From Phragmites australis (lineage: Eukaryota > Streptophyta > Magnoliopsida > Poales > Poaceae), in the NCBI RefSeq assembly GCF_958298935.1, contig NC_084943.1:20825001-20889000 (forward strand): a DNA stretch of 64,000 bases, read 5' to 3'. How positions within the stretch are numbered: position 1 is the stretch's first letter; each line of letters starts with the position of its first letter. The translations under genes were made by a program, and so were the position numbers. The notes beneath the pieces are model-generated. The model worked only from the letters and a program-made list of their open reading frames with translations. It ran no database searches and was not told where the DNA came from. This document shows positions 1 to 11,436 of the stretch, in pieces.

Positions 1-483
1 CTCACTTTGTCTTTAAGGGGAGTACTAAATCTTTTATGGATATACTTCTATGACTTGCAAGTAGCTAGTTTTGATTTTAGATGGACAGCCTCTCAATTGT
101 AAGCTCTATCAACAAGCTATTGCTTAGCTCGCTAAAACTAGGAGAAAGTAGATGGCTTTTTATTGAGAAGACATACGCATCAAATACGTGTTAAAGAGGA
201 CTCTAGATCAGTTCCTAAACATCAACGAATTAACAAGATATCCGATCTCTTTCGCTAGATCTCCTTGTCTCCCCTCCATAGTACATATGTTTAGCACCAA
301 AATTATACAATGCCAATCCATCGTCATTATCATCAAGGATAACAAAGACAACAACAAAACAACATAGGTTACACACATACACACAATAAATAAACAATGA
401 ACAAATGAACTACCATGCACAATGCAAGCAACAAAAAGGCCTCCTCCTCACTTGTCTCCACTCCGATCCCTCCGTTTCTCCCT
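1..483. other. Upstream region of the ERF gene
   Basis: I see no supportable coding region here. AT-rich, non-repetitive sequence leads into the TATA box of the ERF gene. The short open frames lack codon structure or recognisable domains. It probably holds the distal promoter of the downstream transcription factor. Confidence 0.5.
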
Positions 484-491
484 TATATATA
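484..491 (+). promoter_or_regulatory. TATA box of the ERF gene
   Basis: TATATATA lies about 60 bp upstream of the ATG at 551 and is followed by a pyrimidine-rich leader. The spacing fits a transcription start near 515-520 and a leader of about 30 nt. This is inference from motif and distance only. Confidence 0.55.
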
Positions 492-550
492 GTAGCACTC
501 TTGTTCATCATCTCCTCCCTCCTCCAAGCTGAGCTCGATCGACTGCGTCC

Positions 551-1699
551 ATGGCGAGGAAGCGCAAGGCCTCCCACTCCGCCTCTGACATTGACTGCGG
601 CAACGACGTGCTCAACCCGCCGCCACTGTTAGCGTCCACGGAAGCTTGTGCATGGGCGTCGGGTAGCAGCATGGCCGCGGTGGCGGTGGCGGTGGCCGCG
701 GCACAGCAGCAGCGGGGCAGGAAGCGGTTTGTCGGCGTGCGGCAGCGGTCGTCGGGGCGGTGGGTGGCGGAGATCAAGGACACCATCCAGAAGATCCGCG
801 TGTGGCTCGGCACCTTCGACACAGCCGAGGAAGCCGCCCGCGCCTACGACGAGGCTGCCTGCCTCCTCCGCGGCGCCAACACGCGCACCAACTTCTGGCC
901 GCGCCCCACGCCAGCCGCCGCCGCCGCAGTGCATCCCGTGCCGGCGGCGGCTCCCACGCCGGCGCTGCCGTCCAAGGTCACCAACCTCCTGCTCCTGCGG
1001 CTCAGGGCCCGCAACCAGCAGCACCTCAACGCCACCGCGGAACCGCAAGAAACCGCGATGCTGCAGGGGCCGTCGTGCAAAGAAGCGTACGGCACCGGCC
1101 ACGGCGACGAGTGCGGCTTCCAGGTTGACGACTTCTTGAGCTACGACTGCGGCAGCGACGGAAATAGCTCCCAAGAAATTGAGGAGGAAGAGGAAGAGCA
1201 GGAAGAGCTGGACTTCCAGTTCATGGACGCGCACGCCGCGTCGCCGGCGGCGGGAGGCGAGTGCGGGCTCTGCTCTCCGTTCGAGGTGGTGGCGGCGGAG
1301 CTCGGCAGCGCGGTGGAAGCCGACAACGGCGAGCCCACGACGGCCGTGCAGGAGCTGATGAGGAGGATGGACTATGAGAGGAAGATCTCGGCGTCGCTCT
1401 ACGCGCTCAGCGGCGTCTCGGAGTGCCTCAAGATGCGTCTCGGCGACGCCAGCGACGCGGCGCGAGAGCAGCTTTCCGGGCTGAGGGAGGCGTGCCGGAA
1501 GAAGCAGCGAGAGACAGTTCAACAGCGCCATCAAGAACAAGAACCAGCGGCCGAAACAGCAGAGCATGGCAAGGCGGTTCAAGAGGAGTATTCAGGCGGC
1601 AGCGGCGCCCCGGAGACGGCACGCTCGTCATCCGAGGCAAGCGGCGGCGACGGCGACGTGCTGCTGTGGAGCTCCCTGGACTTGGCTCCCATCTGCTAA
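551..1699 (+). CDS. AP2/ERF transcription factor, ERN1/RAP2-11-like
   Basis: Single-exon gene for a 382-residue nuclear DNA-binding protein. A basic start (MARKRK) is followed by an alanine-rich stretch (about 41-51) and one AP2/ERF domain at about residues 59-117. The domain carries the RFVGVRQR start, the GRWVAEIKD strand, [19 protein letters not shown] and the terminal [10 protein letters not shown], which are the DNA-contacting sheet and helix of ERF proteins. The exact domain wording and MARKRK start resemble legume ERN1 and Arabidopsis RAP2.11, both single-AP2 ERFs. The C-terminal half is low complexity, with a run of about ten acidic residues near 200-215, plausibly an activation segment. 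The ATG at 551 has a strong context (GTCCATGG) and lies just downstream of a TATA box. Overlapping GC-rich open frames on both strands are shadows of its codon bias. The target genes and hormone response cannot be read from the sequence. Confidence 0.93.
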   Translation: MARKRKASHSASDIDCGNDVLNPPPLLASTEACAWASGSSMAAVAVAVAAAQQQRGRKRFVGVRQRSSGRWVAEIKDTIQKIRVWLGTFDTAEEAARAYDEAACLLRGANTRTNFWPRPTPAAAAAVHPVPAAAPTPALPSKVTNLLLLRLRARNQQHLNATAEPQETAMLQGPSCKEAYGTGHGDECGFQVDDFLSYDCGSDGNSSQEIEEEEEEQEELDFQFMDAHAASPAAGGECGLCSPFEVVAAELGSAVEADNGEPTTAVQELMRRMDYERKISASLYALSGVSECLKMRLGDASDAAREQLSGLREACRKKQRETVQQRHQEQEPAAETAEHGKAVQEEYSGGSGAPETARSSSEASGGDGDVLLWSSLDLAPIC

Positions 1700-2346
1700 A
1701 TGGCATAGTTTGATCAGCTTAGAGATTTTGTGGTATTCGTTTGTTACATGCATGGCTAATCACTCAGATAAGAAGCCCTGGTGATAACTTGCTTACCCAT
1801 TTAGTTTGTTCAAGAAAACAGTAAGTTTAGTTCATCAATTATGGAGTTACACCACTCATAGCATTCGTTGAAAATCACCACTGACAAATGGAGCATTTAG
1901 TTCCTTGAGTGCACTTGGGGCCCACCAGTCTGTGGCACAATTACACGAGAGGATTTTGTTCAGCTCAAAGTTCATGTACAATGGAAGCATTCAAGTTCAC
2001 AATGATGAGCTTGAAAATTGAAGGAATAAACTCAGCAAATGACTGGAATGCTGCTAGAAAGATTCAGAACAGTGTGGGCCGTGAATCCGTGATCGCCATT
2101 TCGTCACTGTTTTGTTGCTAATCAAAGTACCATACAAAGTGAACGATATCATTTCTGCGATCTGTTTTCTTTACAGTGGTGGTACATAATGCACATTTCA
2201 GCCATCTAGAAAAAGGAACAGCTCAAACCAAAACTCTGCATATGCAGTACGCAAGCAAGATACAGCTTTCAGTCTCAGAAGATAGAATCACTTTATCATG
2301 TGCAAACTGTTAGTGCTTTCTGATTGTTTGAGAAAACAGCGGCTTG
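1700..2346. other. Intergenic region between convergent 3' ends
   Basis: About 650 bp separates the stop codon of the ERF gene (+) from the stop codon of ALG11 (-), so it must hold both 3' UTRs. No coding segment or repeat is recognisable. Confidence 0.6.
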
Positions 2347-5300
2347 TCAAGCTTCCGCTAACAAAATTGGGCAGATAGCCTCAGTGAAATCTTCATGGAA
2401 TCTTTGTTCTGAAAATCTTTGAGCACGCTTCCGTGCCGCAGCTGCCATTTCTTGCCTCTCTGGCTCTGGCATCCTCAAGACCTTGTTAATTGCCTCAGTG
2501 TATTCTTCCTTCTCGGAGGCTAGAAATCCTGTTTGATGGCGGTCCTCATCTAGTACAATGTCCATCATTGGTCCCGCGGATTTATGAGCTGCAGAAAGTA
2601 GGCAGTGTTATGTTTCCAAGATTAATGTACACATCAAAGATATGACTTATGCACCAGTCTTCTTAGTTGGTGACATCGAAAATCCAACCTATGCGTGTCT
2701 AGCCCCACCTGCAGTGGTGTTTGGTTCATGGCTTTAAAAATCCATATTACCCTTAGTATTTAACCCAAAAATTGCAGTAAGGAATATACTGAAATGTGGA
2801 TTTGATGTTCAGAGCAAAAATAGAAATTATTTTTCAAATAACTGCAACTTGCAACCAAACCCTTGAACTGGGAACGCATCCTGCCAACACTATCCTTGGG
2901 GAGAATGAAGTTGAGGACATCAACTAAAGATCAATAGGATACTCGGGAAGTTACTTACCAATTGGAATAGCTCCAGCTGCCATGTACTCAACAACACTAA
3001 TTCCAAAATGCTCATCTGTCATGGAATGGAGCCCAACAATGGCACCTCCAAGAAGCTGTACCAAGTCCCTGTTAAATACATGAACACACTTGTTAATTGA
3101 TAAAAGAACATGGATGGTGAGAATTTTTTAGTACTAGGTTGAACACAAATACCTGTAAGAGATATCCTTGTGAAACTCCACAAGCTCATCTATGTGTAGT
3201 TCAGTAGATCTGTCCTTAAGCTTTTGTAGTCTTTCCAGATCCTCTTTATTCCGGCAACTACCGACAAATTGAAGCTTTGGCTTAGGAAAGTCAGGGTCTA
3301 GCCTTTGAAGAGCAAGTGCAAATGCCTCCAGCTGAAGACCATGCGCCTGGTTGAAGAGCAAGATAGGTACATGTTACTCTGAACTGGGATTTGGGATAGT
3401 GGTAGAAAAGCTCTTGTGCTAGAAATTTCACACGATGTTAAGCTGAAATACCTTTTCTGGGCGGAACTGTGCAACTGATATAAGAATAGGAGGCGTTGTC
3501 GGTCTTTCCAGGGGAAGCATCTGTTTAATTCATCAAATGTCTCTGATTAGTACCAATGGTATCATCGCGAGTACCAACCGAATCAACTCCATTTAATTAT
3601 ATAGTAGGTTAGCATGAAAAATAATAAGTTAATTTGCTTCCAAAATGTGTTCAGATGATGATAACACATAAAATTGATTGATTGGGATTGATAAGAAAAG
3701 TTTAGCAACATAGATGGTTGGAGTCTAGACATGCCTGAAGAGCAGAAGTATCACATGGAGGGTACACCCTCCTAGTACGCTCTGGGATCTTCCAAATATT
3801 TACAATATGGGACCTCGTCCATGAGGAATTAACCATTACAAGATGTGCACACGAACCCACCAGACCATATAGCCAACTGAATACAGTATAGTAGAGGATT
3901 TTGCATCGTGACATCCAAATGCTACAGTCGAATGAGTACCCAGTTAGTTTTCATGGTTGATATTATTACACAAGGAAAAAAAACAGCAACCATTCACATA
4001 TAGAGTAACAAAGATAGTTAAGATCTCATGTCAAACTATGGCAGCTGCAAAAAACATTTAGATTGCCAAAACTAAACCAAGTTAAGTCATGTTGATTAAA
4101 TATTAAGCCAATAAGTGGACATAATTTATTAATGAAGTATTACACGATCCTGTTAATCCATATTACTATATCTTAAGAGGGAAGAAACATGAGTTACTAA
4201 AGAGAATAAGATAGATTAAGGTAGGACTCAGGAGAACAGGCATGGTTAGCTAATACACTGTTGGCTATTTTAGCATGTATAGTGAGATTTTGATTTCCCA
4301 GGTACAATAATGCATCATGGTTTGCTGAAGTACATATATTGGTACACCAATAAGAAGAACCAAAGCGAATTACTCTGTGTAGTGCATACCTTCCTGTGAT
4401 ACGAGAGTTGTTATTGTACATAAAACTGCGCTGCTTAACACGTCCAACCATATCAGAACTGATTGTAGGGTAATGAGTGTAGCAGATGACTCTACAACCA
4501 AACAGCCGAGCTAGTGGATATGTAAAAGCGTAGCCACTCGTATCAAAGTAGAACTGGGGGGTAAAGTTAGTGAGCGCCTCCCATGCCAGATAAACTGAGC
4601 CAAAACTTTGGCCAATCATTGTGAAGTGGGGATAAGTGCTTGCTTCGATCCACTTTCTCTTATTCAAGTGAAAAACCTGAAAAATGCAACCCAAACAATT
4701 TAGAGATAGCGCCAGTATGTCACATCTGCCAAAAATAAATTCGTTAATTTCGGAAACACAATGGCATGTGCAATAGTATGCATTAATATGAAGGACAAAA
4801 TGTAACACACATTTCCCACATTCAGGGAGATAATAAAGGCACATTCTGTTTAATTTAAAAGGATGTTGGAAAATGCTTTAAATCTCTATATACAGTAGAG
4901 GCGCCACACTCACTTTGCAACTCAAATATATAATGGAAAACTTAAAACATTGCATCCTTTTCTCAATAGATTTGGCATCACTGTTGTTTACCATGATTCT
5001 AATTTTATCCACAATGTATTCAGACTAGGGAGATAATCTCACTTTTTCCATGAGCTGTCTCCACCTAAAGCTACCGAGTACCAAGATCTATTTTTTTTAA
5101 AAAAAAACATAGAATGTATTTAGACCAACAACAGCTACTATAGCCCAATAGAAGAATTAATCATGTAACAACATTCTTTGTTTTAGAAATAAGAACAGAG
5201 CAAGATCTAGGCATAGGTCATTGTAGTCATCAAGCAAACCAATAAGACCTTCCCCAAAAATATAGCCTTAATTAGGATTATAGCTTCTAAGAGGTAACTA

Positions 5301-6224
5301 GTTGGTATCTGCAAAATGGATACTATTATAAGCCTGTTCCCGGTAAATTGGGAAACAATAGCAGCTAAAAATGAAATCAAGATCCAACTTTTACCCAGTA
5401 AGGAGTAATTTGCAGTATAATCGTAAGCAACATAATCTTAATTCAACTCATTGCACAGCGAGTGATCTTATCAACTACACATTAAAACCCGATATTTGGT
5501 TAACTCTAGTACAATACCTCTATTTGTCCCATGTCCGAAACGAAACCATCAAGACATAAGCAGTCCACAGCACATAAAGTACCAAATGTTTAACTTATGC
5601 AGAGGAAGCAAGTTATACTCTGCCGCATAATTCGTACTAAGGAGACCTAATCCAAAACAAATCCAAGAATAACAGAAGCTAACGAAGATGGAGAGTTGTG
5701 CCACCAACAGTTGCGACAAAGCAGGTCATACTATTGGACTTCCAAAGCAGCAATGGACAACTAGAATAAACCGCGAGCTAATCCAGACCAAATTAAAAAG
5801 AAACGACTAATCAACCGCCACCAAGATCTATCCTTTGAACTAAATTGATCTAAATTTACAGGAAAACAAGCAGGCAGACAGCCAAGATCCAATTTTTTTG
5901 TTTTTTCACTTCAAAGAACAAACCCCGACCGATCGGGCCGCGCCGTACCTGTGGCGGGCGAAGAAGGCGGACGCCGAACCGGTCGAGCGCGCGGGCTGCT
6001 AGGCCGTCGGGCGAGGCGTCGGCGTCGCCGGTGAAGACGGCGCAGGGGAGGCCCGGGCGGAGCTCCTGCACGGCGCGCACCGCGCACCAGAGCACGCGCT
6101 CCCCGCCACCACCATCGTTGGTGTACGGGTGGAAGAACCCCACTGCTGGTACGGGCGCGGGGCAGCGGAGGAGGCGCCGGAGCGCGGCGGCGAGGAGGGC
6201 GAGGAGGCCGGCCAAGATCGCCAT
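2347..6224 (-). CDS. ALG11: ALG11, GDP-Man:Man3GlcNAc2-PP-dolichol alpha-1,2-mannosyltransferase
   Basis: Adds the fourth and fifth mannoses (both alpha-1,2) to the lipid-linked oligosaccharide on the cytosolic face of the ER, before N-glycosylation. I rebuilt seven exons in consistent phase: 5949-6224, 4390-4676, 3735-3921, 3452-3520, 3153-3346, 2959-3068 and 2347-2588, giving 454 residues, the normal length for plant ALG11. An N-terminal hydrophobic anchor (about 3-19) precedes the conserved GGGGERVLW block. Exon 2 holds [19 protein letters not shown] and CYTHYPTIS. Exon 6 holds the GT4-family EX7E motif (E357 and E365, EHFGISVVE). Intron 1 is about 1.27 kb. Intron 3 has a GC donor (CAG|GCATGT at 3734) and a normal AG acceptor, a tolerated minor splice class; the others are GT-AG. 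The mutant orthologue in Arabidopsis is leaf wilting3 (LEW3). Confidence 0.95.
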
Positions 6225-6298
6225 TGGTGCAACGCGATGAGAGCGACGGCGACTCTCGACGGGCTCGGAAGCGCAGGTGGGTCGGTGGCTTGAGCCTT

Positions 6299-6335
6299 TG
6301 GGCTTTAGATATTTTCTGTGGCTGGCCCATGGGCT
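6299..6335 (-). promoter_or_regulatory. Cluster of site II (TGGGCY) elements upstream of ALG11
   Basis: Three TGGGCT/TGGGCC motifs in both orientations (6299-6304, 6324-6329, 6330-6335) lie 75-111 bp upstream of the ALG11 ATG. Site II elements are typical of TATA-less plant housekeeping promoters expressed in dividing cells, which suits a glycosylation gene. Function is inferred. Confidence 0.45.
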
Positions 6336-6652
6336 GAATATGAGCCGAAAGAATTCGAGTCCCGAGATTTTTTATTTTTTTATGTTTTTATTAAAAATTT
6401 AAATAAATAGATTCCTCGTTAAAAAAATTACGAAACTAGACGCCTATGACCCCCTGAGAGGCGGTTAGGCCTGCTAATCACCCCCGAGAAAAGGCGATCG
6501 TACCGATCGATCGAATTGGGCTAGCTAAGCTTCCTAGAGTGTTCCTTTTCCTTCTTTTACATTATGCAGAAGACTGGATTCATCCCACGCTCATATGTGG
6601 AAGAATTTCCAAATATATATATATATATATGTGTGGGGGGTGGTGAGGCTAT

Positions 6653-7030
6653 TCTGCGTCTATGTGTAATTGCTATTCGCACTACGCACATTTTCCAGTT
6701 ACAACCCGAAACACTATAAGTTATAACTTGTTAGGTAGACAGTTACAACTTCACATACAGAAATGCATAATTGCAACACGATAAGTTAATACTGTGAGTT
6801 ACAACTTGTTATTCGCACTGCGCACATCCCCAGTTACAACTCGAAACACTGTGGGTTACAACTTGTTAGGTAGATCAGTTACAATTTTACGTCCATAGAT
6901 ATATAATTGCAACACGAGAAACTAACACTGTGATTTATAACTTGTTATTCGCACTGCGCATATCCCCCAATTACAATCCGAAACACTGTGATTTACAACC
7001 TGAAATACTGTGAGTTATAACTTGTGAGAT
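6653..7030. repeat. Tandem array of a roughly 125-bp unit, about three copies
   Basis: Successive copies share GTTACAACTTGTTAGGTAGA, AATTGCAACACGA and TTATTCGCACTGCGCA blocks in the same order, with moderate divergence. No open frame runs through it. It lies between the ALG11 promoter and a TA microsatellite and may be the body of a transposon-derived satellite. I do not recognise the family. Confidence 0.6.
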
Positions 7031-7077
7031 GTGCGCAGACATGAACTACAATGAGCATACCTGCAGAATATACATAC

Positions 7078-7079
<2 letters not shown>

Positions 7080-7149
<70 letters not shown>
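7080..7149. repeat. (TG)n(TA)n microsatellite
   Basis: A short GT run passes directly into about 30 TA dinucleotides. The length is likely to vary between individuals. The apparent Tyr/Ile-repeat open frame across it is an artefact. Confidence 0.97.
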
Positions 7150-7154
<5 letters not shown>

Positions 7155-7377
7155 AGAATGGGAATCGAGAATGCCAGCCCTTCCTTGCGCATTTGTTTTT
7201 TAGATAAAAGAAATAATTCTGGTTTTTTTTATTCTCGGATGCATACAGCTCCTTGCGCATTTGTTGCCTAGCGGAACTAGACAGGCCATTTCCTTTAATT
7301 CACTTTTCAAAGATAATGGAAGGGTGTTCAATTCTAACCGCTGCATCATGAGATGACTGTTTCCTAAAGGATCGCAA

Positions 7378-7609
7378 ACTTTCTCTCCGTTCCCAAGAAC
7401 CGACTTTGACTGCTACTCCTTATAACTTTATGTAAGTTTGTAGTAATGAAATTATTCTCTTATGCAAACATTTACGGAGACAAATCCAGAAATATAATTT
7501 TTCTATAAAGAATCCTTATATAGTATTAGACATTTCGATGGTCAAATATTAGGAAGTTTGACGACATGGATCGTAGAACGTCAATAAAAAAGAATAAAGG
7601 GAGTATATG
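7378..7609. mobile_element. Degenerate Stowaway-like MITE
   Basis: The left end (TCTCCGTTCC) and right end (AAAGGGAGTATA) resemble the inverted CTCCCTCCGT termini of grass Stowaway elements, about 230 bp apart with AT-rich interior. The termini are decayed, so the assignment is tentative. Confidence 0.4.
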
Positions 7610-7919
7610 CTATTCCCTTTATTCATATCGCGAGTCATAATATTCGATTTCCTTGTTCCCATAAACTACCCGTGTGTGAAGTCAAGTTTGTGATACACGT
7701 TTATCATACAGCCGCAAGGAATTGACCACAGCTAGGTAATTGATTATACACGCTGAAAACATCTAAGCAAGGCCAAGTCTAACTGAACCACTTGTCAACC
7801 AAACCAATTACGTTACTAATCCAACTAAACCTAACCAACCAGGACTGATCACTGTCCGTCCGTCTCGGTCGATCGGTTGCTAATCACCCGCTGCACGCCT
7901 CAGATCTTCCTTTTTTTGA

Positions 7920-8152
7920 AATAATATTATTTTATTAAAAAATTGTAAAAATATAATTTAAAAATGAGAAAACTACAGATATATGTGTCAATCCGCACTC
8001 TAATTGTCAATAACACCTTAGTCGGCGGCACTCCAATTGTCTATAACAGCCTAGTCAGCAATTAGAGTGCCGACTATCACCTATTTCTGCAACTTTCCCA
8101 TTTTGAATAATAGTTTTGCATTTTTCTAATAAAATAATATTATTAAAAAATC
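7920..8152. mobile_element. Palindromic MITE with 9-bp target duplication
   Basis: About 230 bp that folds on itself almost end to end: AATAATATTATTTTATTA near both ends in opposite orientation, and CACTCTAATTG against CAATTAGAGTG inside. TCAGATCTT at 7910-7918 matches TCAAATCTT at 8153-8161 at 8 of 9 positions. A 9-bp target duplication is characteristic of Mutator-like elements. Confidence 0.6.
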
Positions 8153-8550
8153 TCAAATCTTCTGCCGTATACTACAGTACTATACGCACTTGGTCTTTTC
8201 GTCCGGCAACCAAGAAGCGACTCGGCACTGGATCTGGGATCATCTCCTCAATTCCTTGCAAGTAATCATCTCATCATCTGGAATGGTCGATCAACTTGGT
8301 CACTTGGGACGACTAGTAGTAGTATCAGTATGCACACATACATGTGCTTTCTTTTTAGGGTACACATACATGTGCTTGCTTTGACAAATCCTATACAGCT
8401 TGCCCAGGTGTGCACACAAGCTAAGTACTTTGCTGAGATACATCTCTTGATTGCCAGGCTGACACGGTAAGCAACAGCCTAGCTTATCTCACTCCAACAA
8501 TTAACACATTCCACCTATACTCGTATACTATTCTCAAAAAAGAGAAGAAA

Positions 8551-8553
<3 letters not shown>

Positions 8554-8588
<35 letters not shown>
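8554..8588. repeat. (TA)n microsatellite
   Basis: About 17 TA/AT dinucleotides in a non-coding region downstream of the ZAT-type gene. A second, shorter TA run lies near 8712-8727. Confidence 0.9.
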
Positions 8589-8589
<1 letters not shown>

Positions 8590-8998
8590 AAAACTAGTAC
8601 GTACTCTGGGTGTATGTACTCCCACCTCTCATATACCACTTTTACACGTGTGTTATATTTCTTTATCACTTTAAATATACTTTATTAGTAATTATAAGAT
8701 ACTACAATACAATATATATATATATACTTCTATACAGAGAAAGAATTAATCGATATATCCTTTATTATTATTTTTATCATATATACATGCATACACATAC
8801 ACTCCAATTGAACCAATGAAAGAATTGACCCATAATTCTAGTTCTAGCCTAGCTAAAAGATGAATATGCAATGAAGAATGATGAACAATGAGCATGCAAT
8901 ATCTATGTACACAAGCTAATCACTACCAGCAAGCTAGGTACAGCTACTGAACTAATCAACAGGGGCTACTGGCTTGGACAATGGATTTTTTGACCAAT

Positions 8999-9712
8999 TC
9001 AGGCCGGGATCATGAGCCTGGGCTTCTTGAAGGCGAGCGGGCTGAGCACCTCCTCCTCCTCCGCCCCGGCCCCTTGCGTGCACCGCTCCGCGACGTCCGG
9101 CAGCGCCGGCAGGTTCAGGTCGAAGCCGCCAGTCGCGACACAGGGAGGTCCGCTAGCTGCCGTGGCGCGCGAGGGTGCGGGCGCGGCGGCGCTGCCGATG
9201 GTGCCGTCGTAGTGGCACCGCTTGTGCCCGCCCAGCGCCTGCCCCGTCGGGAACGCCTTCCCGCACACGTGGCACTCGTGCACCTTGCCGGAGCCCTCGC
9301 CTGCTGAGCCTGCGGACGAGGACACGGCGGACGAGGACGGCACCTTCTCCTCCTGGTGATCCGCGCCGGTGGCCGAGGCCGGCGCCAGCGCCGGAGGCTT
9401 ACGGTGGCTGGCCTTGTGGCCGCCTAGCGCCTGGTACGACGGGAACGCCTTGCCGCAGACGGAGCACGTGTGCTCCTGCGCGGGTGCCGGGGCGGGGACG
9501 TCGCGGCGGCCGCGCGCCAGCATGACGAGGCACAGCGCGAGGTACTCCTCCTCGGTGGGCTCCGGCGCGCACTGCCGCCGCCGCCTGGATCGCCTCTTCT
9601 TCGCCCACCCTTCCACCTCCTGCGCCGTCGACGCCTCGCCCTCCTCGGTGCTCGTCGTCGCCGTTACCTCCCTGCTCGGCGCCCCCGCGTCGAGCACCGC
9701 CTCCACAGCCAT
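8999..9712 (-). CDS. C2H2 zinc-finger transcriptional repressor, ZAT10-like (Q-type, two fingers)
   Basis: Intronless gene for a 237-residue nuclear protein with the full layout of the plant C1-2i/ZAT stress regulators. It has a basic KKRRSRRRR nuclear signal (38-46), the leucine-rich L-box [10 protein letters not shown] (56-65), and two C2H2 fingers with the plant-specific QALGGH helix (Cys83/Cys86/His99/His103 and Cys147/Cys150/His163/His167). The linker is about 43 residues. A DLN-type EAR repression motif follows (FDLNLP, 197-202). I chose the ATG at 9712 rather than an upstream in-frame ATG at 9751, because homologues start just before an acidic, non-conserved leader and because 9712 has the better context (GCCATGG on the reverse strand reads ATGGCT). 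Family members are induced by cold, drought and salt and recruit TOPLESS-type corepressors through the EAR motif; this role is inferred. Confidence 0.94.
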   Translation of the reverse strand: MAVEAVLDAGAPSREVTATTSTEEGEASTAQEVEGWAKKRRSRRRRQCAPEPTEEEYLALCLVMLARGRRDVPAPAPAQEHTCSVCGKAFPSYQALGGHKASHRKPPALAPASATGADHQEEKVPSSSAVSSSAGSAGEGSGKVHECHVCGKAFPTGQALGGHKRCHYDGTIGSAAAPAPSRATAASGPPCVATGGFDLNLPALPDVAERCTQGAGAEEEEVLSPLAFKKPRLMIPA

Positions 9713-9821
9713 GGCAGCCACTTCTTGAACACTTGAACAAGTAAGGCGCAAGGTTACCTTTGCTACGAAGCAAAGAGCTAGAAGAGTAACTAGTGAGTGG
9801 AAGAGTAGGGCAAGGGAGTGG

Positions 9822-9828
9822 CTTTATA
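9822..9828 (-). promoter_or_regulatory. TATA box of the ZAT-type gene
   Basis: TATAAAG on the reverse strand lies about 110 bp upstream of the chosen ATG. This supports a short leader and therefore the downstream start codon. Confidence 0.5.
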
Positions 9829-9829
9829 T

Positions 9830-11089
9830 GAGGGATGAGTGGATGACCAAGAGGAGAAGAGAGCCTTGGTGTCAAACACTCAAATGGATGGGGATGGGAT
9901 GCTTCCAACTCGATTCCAGGTCTTGATCATGCATGACACATGCCTAAGCTATCATGAGAGGATTGATCGAGGAGAGAGAAGACTAGGTAGCTGTAGAAGA
10001 GCGGTGGATTAGTTGGGTTAGCTTGGGCACTGTCTGGAGGAAACTTGCATTGGCCTCAACACTGCTTGCTTGAGCAGGTTGCAGGGGTTACGTACGAGGA
10101 GAAGGGAATCGCAGAGGACCAGGTGTAGTCCACAGGATGGAAAATTCGGCATGGACTGGTGTGGGAACGAGGGGCGGCGTCAACTGCCCAACTGCCAACT
10201 GTATGGATACGGAGATGACGTCTGTCATGTGTGTGGCGTGACGTCATGGCCTCAAGAGCGATTAGGTGTCATGTGTGGTGACCACTGACGAGTAGGCCGG
10301 CTGCATATCCGAAGGCAAGCGCCCTAACTAACTGTAGTGTAGTAATTCATAAGTTTATAGGCATATATAAAAGTAATTTTTATAGAATATTATTTTACAA
10401 AAAATCTTCTCTACGTAATAATATATGTTCATTCTCTCTTTTCTTCAGTCTAGTTATTAAATCACAAAATAAATAATATAGATAAGATCTCACAAAAAAA
10501 AATTTAGACAGAATGCTATAAAATTTATTTCTTATATATATATGTATATTATTGCCGGACTGGTGGCAGAGATGGAACGTGTGGTGAGTGGTGACTCGTG
10601 AGCCCACGGCATGAGCAATTCAGCATCCGGTGCTGGACGACACATGGCGACGGCAGCAGCAGGGAGAGCAGAGCACCCGGTGCTGCATGCATGCGCCAGG
10701 TGTGGCCGCTCCTTTGGCGCCACGTGGACAGAGGTGATAGGCCGAGCCGCGTGGCCACTCCACGCTACCTCGCCTCAGTGGCTTTGCCTGCTCTCTCTCT
10801 CCTTCTCCTGGTGACCAGTTGTTGAACAGTGTGGAAACCGGAACCTGATCCGGAAAGTCAGAAGATGACCTTTTCCTCTCTCCTTTTTTCCCTTTCTTCT
10901 ACAAGCGGCGGTTGACGAATCAAAGCGTGTCGGCTGAATCGTGAAAGCGTGTTTCTATCCAACCAATGCAAGGAGTCCATGGTCAAAGACTCGATGGTGA
11001 TCACGCGTGCTACTACCTTACAAAATGCCCGGTACAGTTGCAACAGTAGAGTATTACTGTACTAGTTTACTGGTGGTGCTGGTAATCAG
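9830..11089. other. Upstream region of the ZAT-type gene; no gene seen
   Basis: Non-repetitive sequence with a GC-rich patch near 10560-10810. The short open frames there have no recognisable domain and no homologous pattern. It probably contains the regulatory region of the stress-type zinc-finger gene. Confidence 0.45.
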
Positions 11090-11353
11090 TACTCCACTTG
11101 ATCTTAAATATAAATCTATTAGAGTATTGATATGATTTTTAATAAAATACTTTCATTGATAATATTTATAAAAATATATTATTTTAAATACAAAGAGTTA
11201 TGTATCGTGAATATATTCTTAAAATGAATATAGTAAAATCAAACTTATATTATCGATCAATCTAGATGACTTTTAGCTATTGATGGTTAAAGCTTTTTTT
11301 CTTTGACTTAGGATGACATTTAAATGGACTTATATTTATGATTGGAGAGAGTA
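11090..11353. mobile_element. Stowaway MITE (Tc1/mariner type)
   Basis: TACTCCACTTGATCTTAAAT at the left is an imperfect inverse of the right end (ATATTTATGATTGGAGAGAGTA). The element is 264 bp including the TA dinucleotides at 11090 and 11352, the expected target duplication. The internal sequence is AT-rich and has no open frame. Confidence 0.75.
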
Positions 11354-11436
11354 AGCATGTATCACACATTCACACCACATGGCAAGAAACAGGCACAAGC
11401 AGTTTCATACATCTACGAATATGTAGGGATCGGTGA

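Noticed and set aside
508..1706. Long open frames antisense to and out of frame with the ERF gene (for example 629-1582 minus, 317 residues)
   Set aside because: They are shadows of GC-rich codon bias; only the forward frame carries an AP2 domain, a TATA box and a good start context.
8484..8819. Tyr/Ile-rich open frames over TA microsatellites
   Set aside because: Low-complexity translation of dinucleotide repeats.
9399..9908. 169-residue frame overlapping the ZAT-type gene
   Set aside because: Out of frame with the conserved zinc fingers and spans the promoter TATA box.
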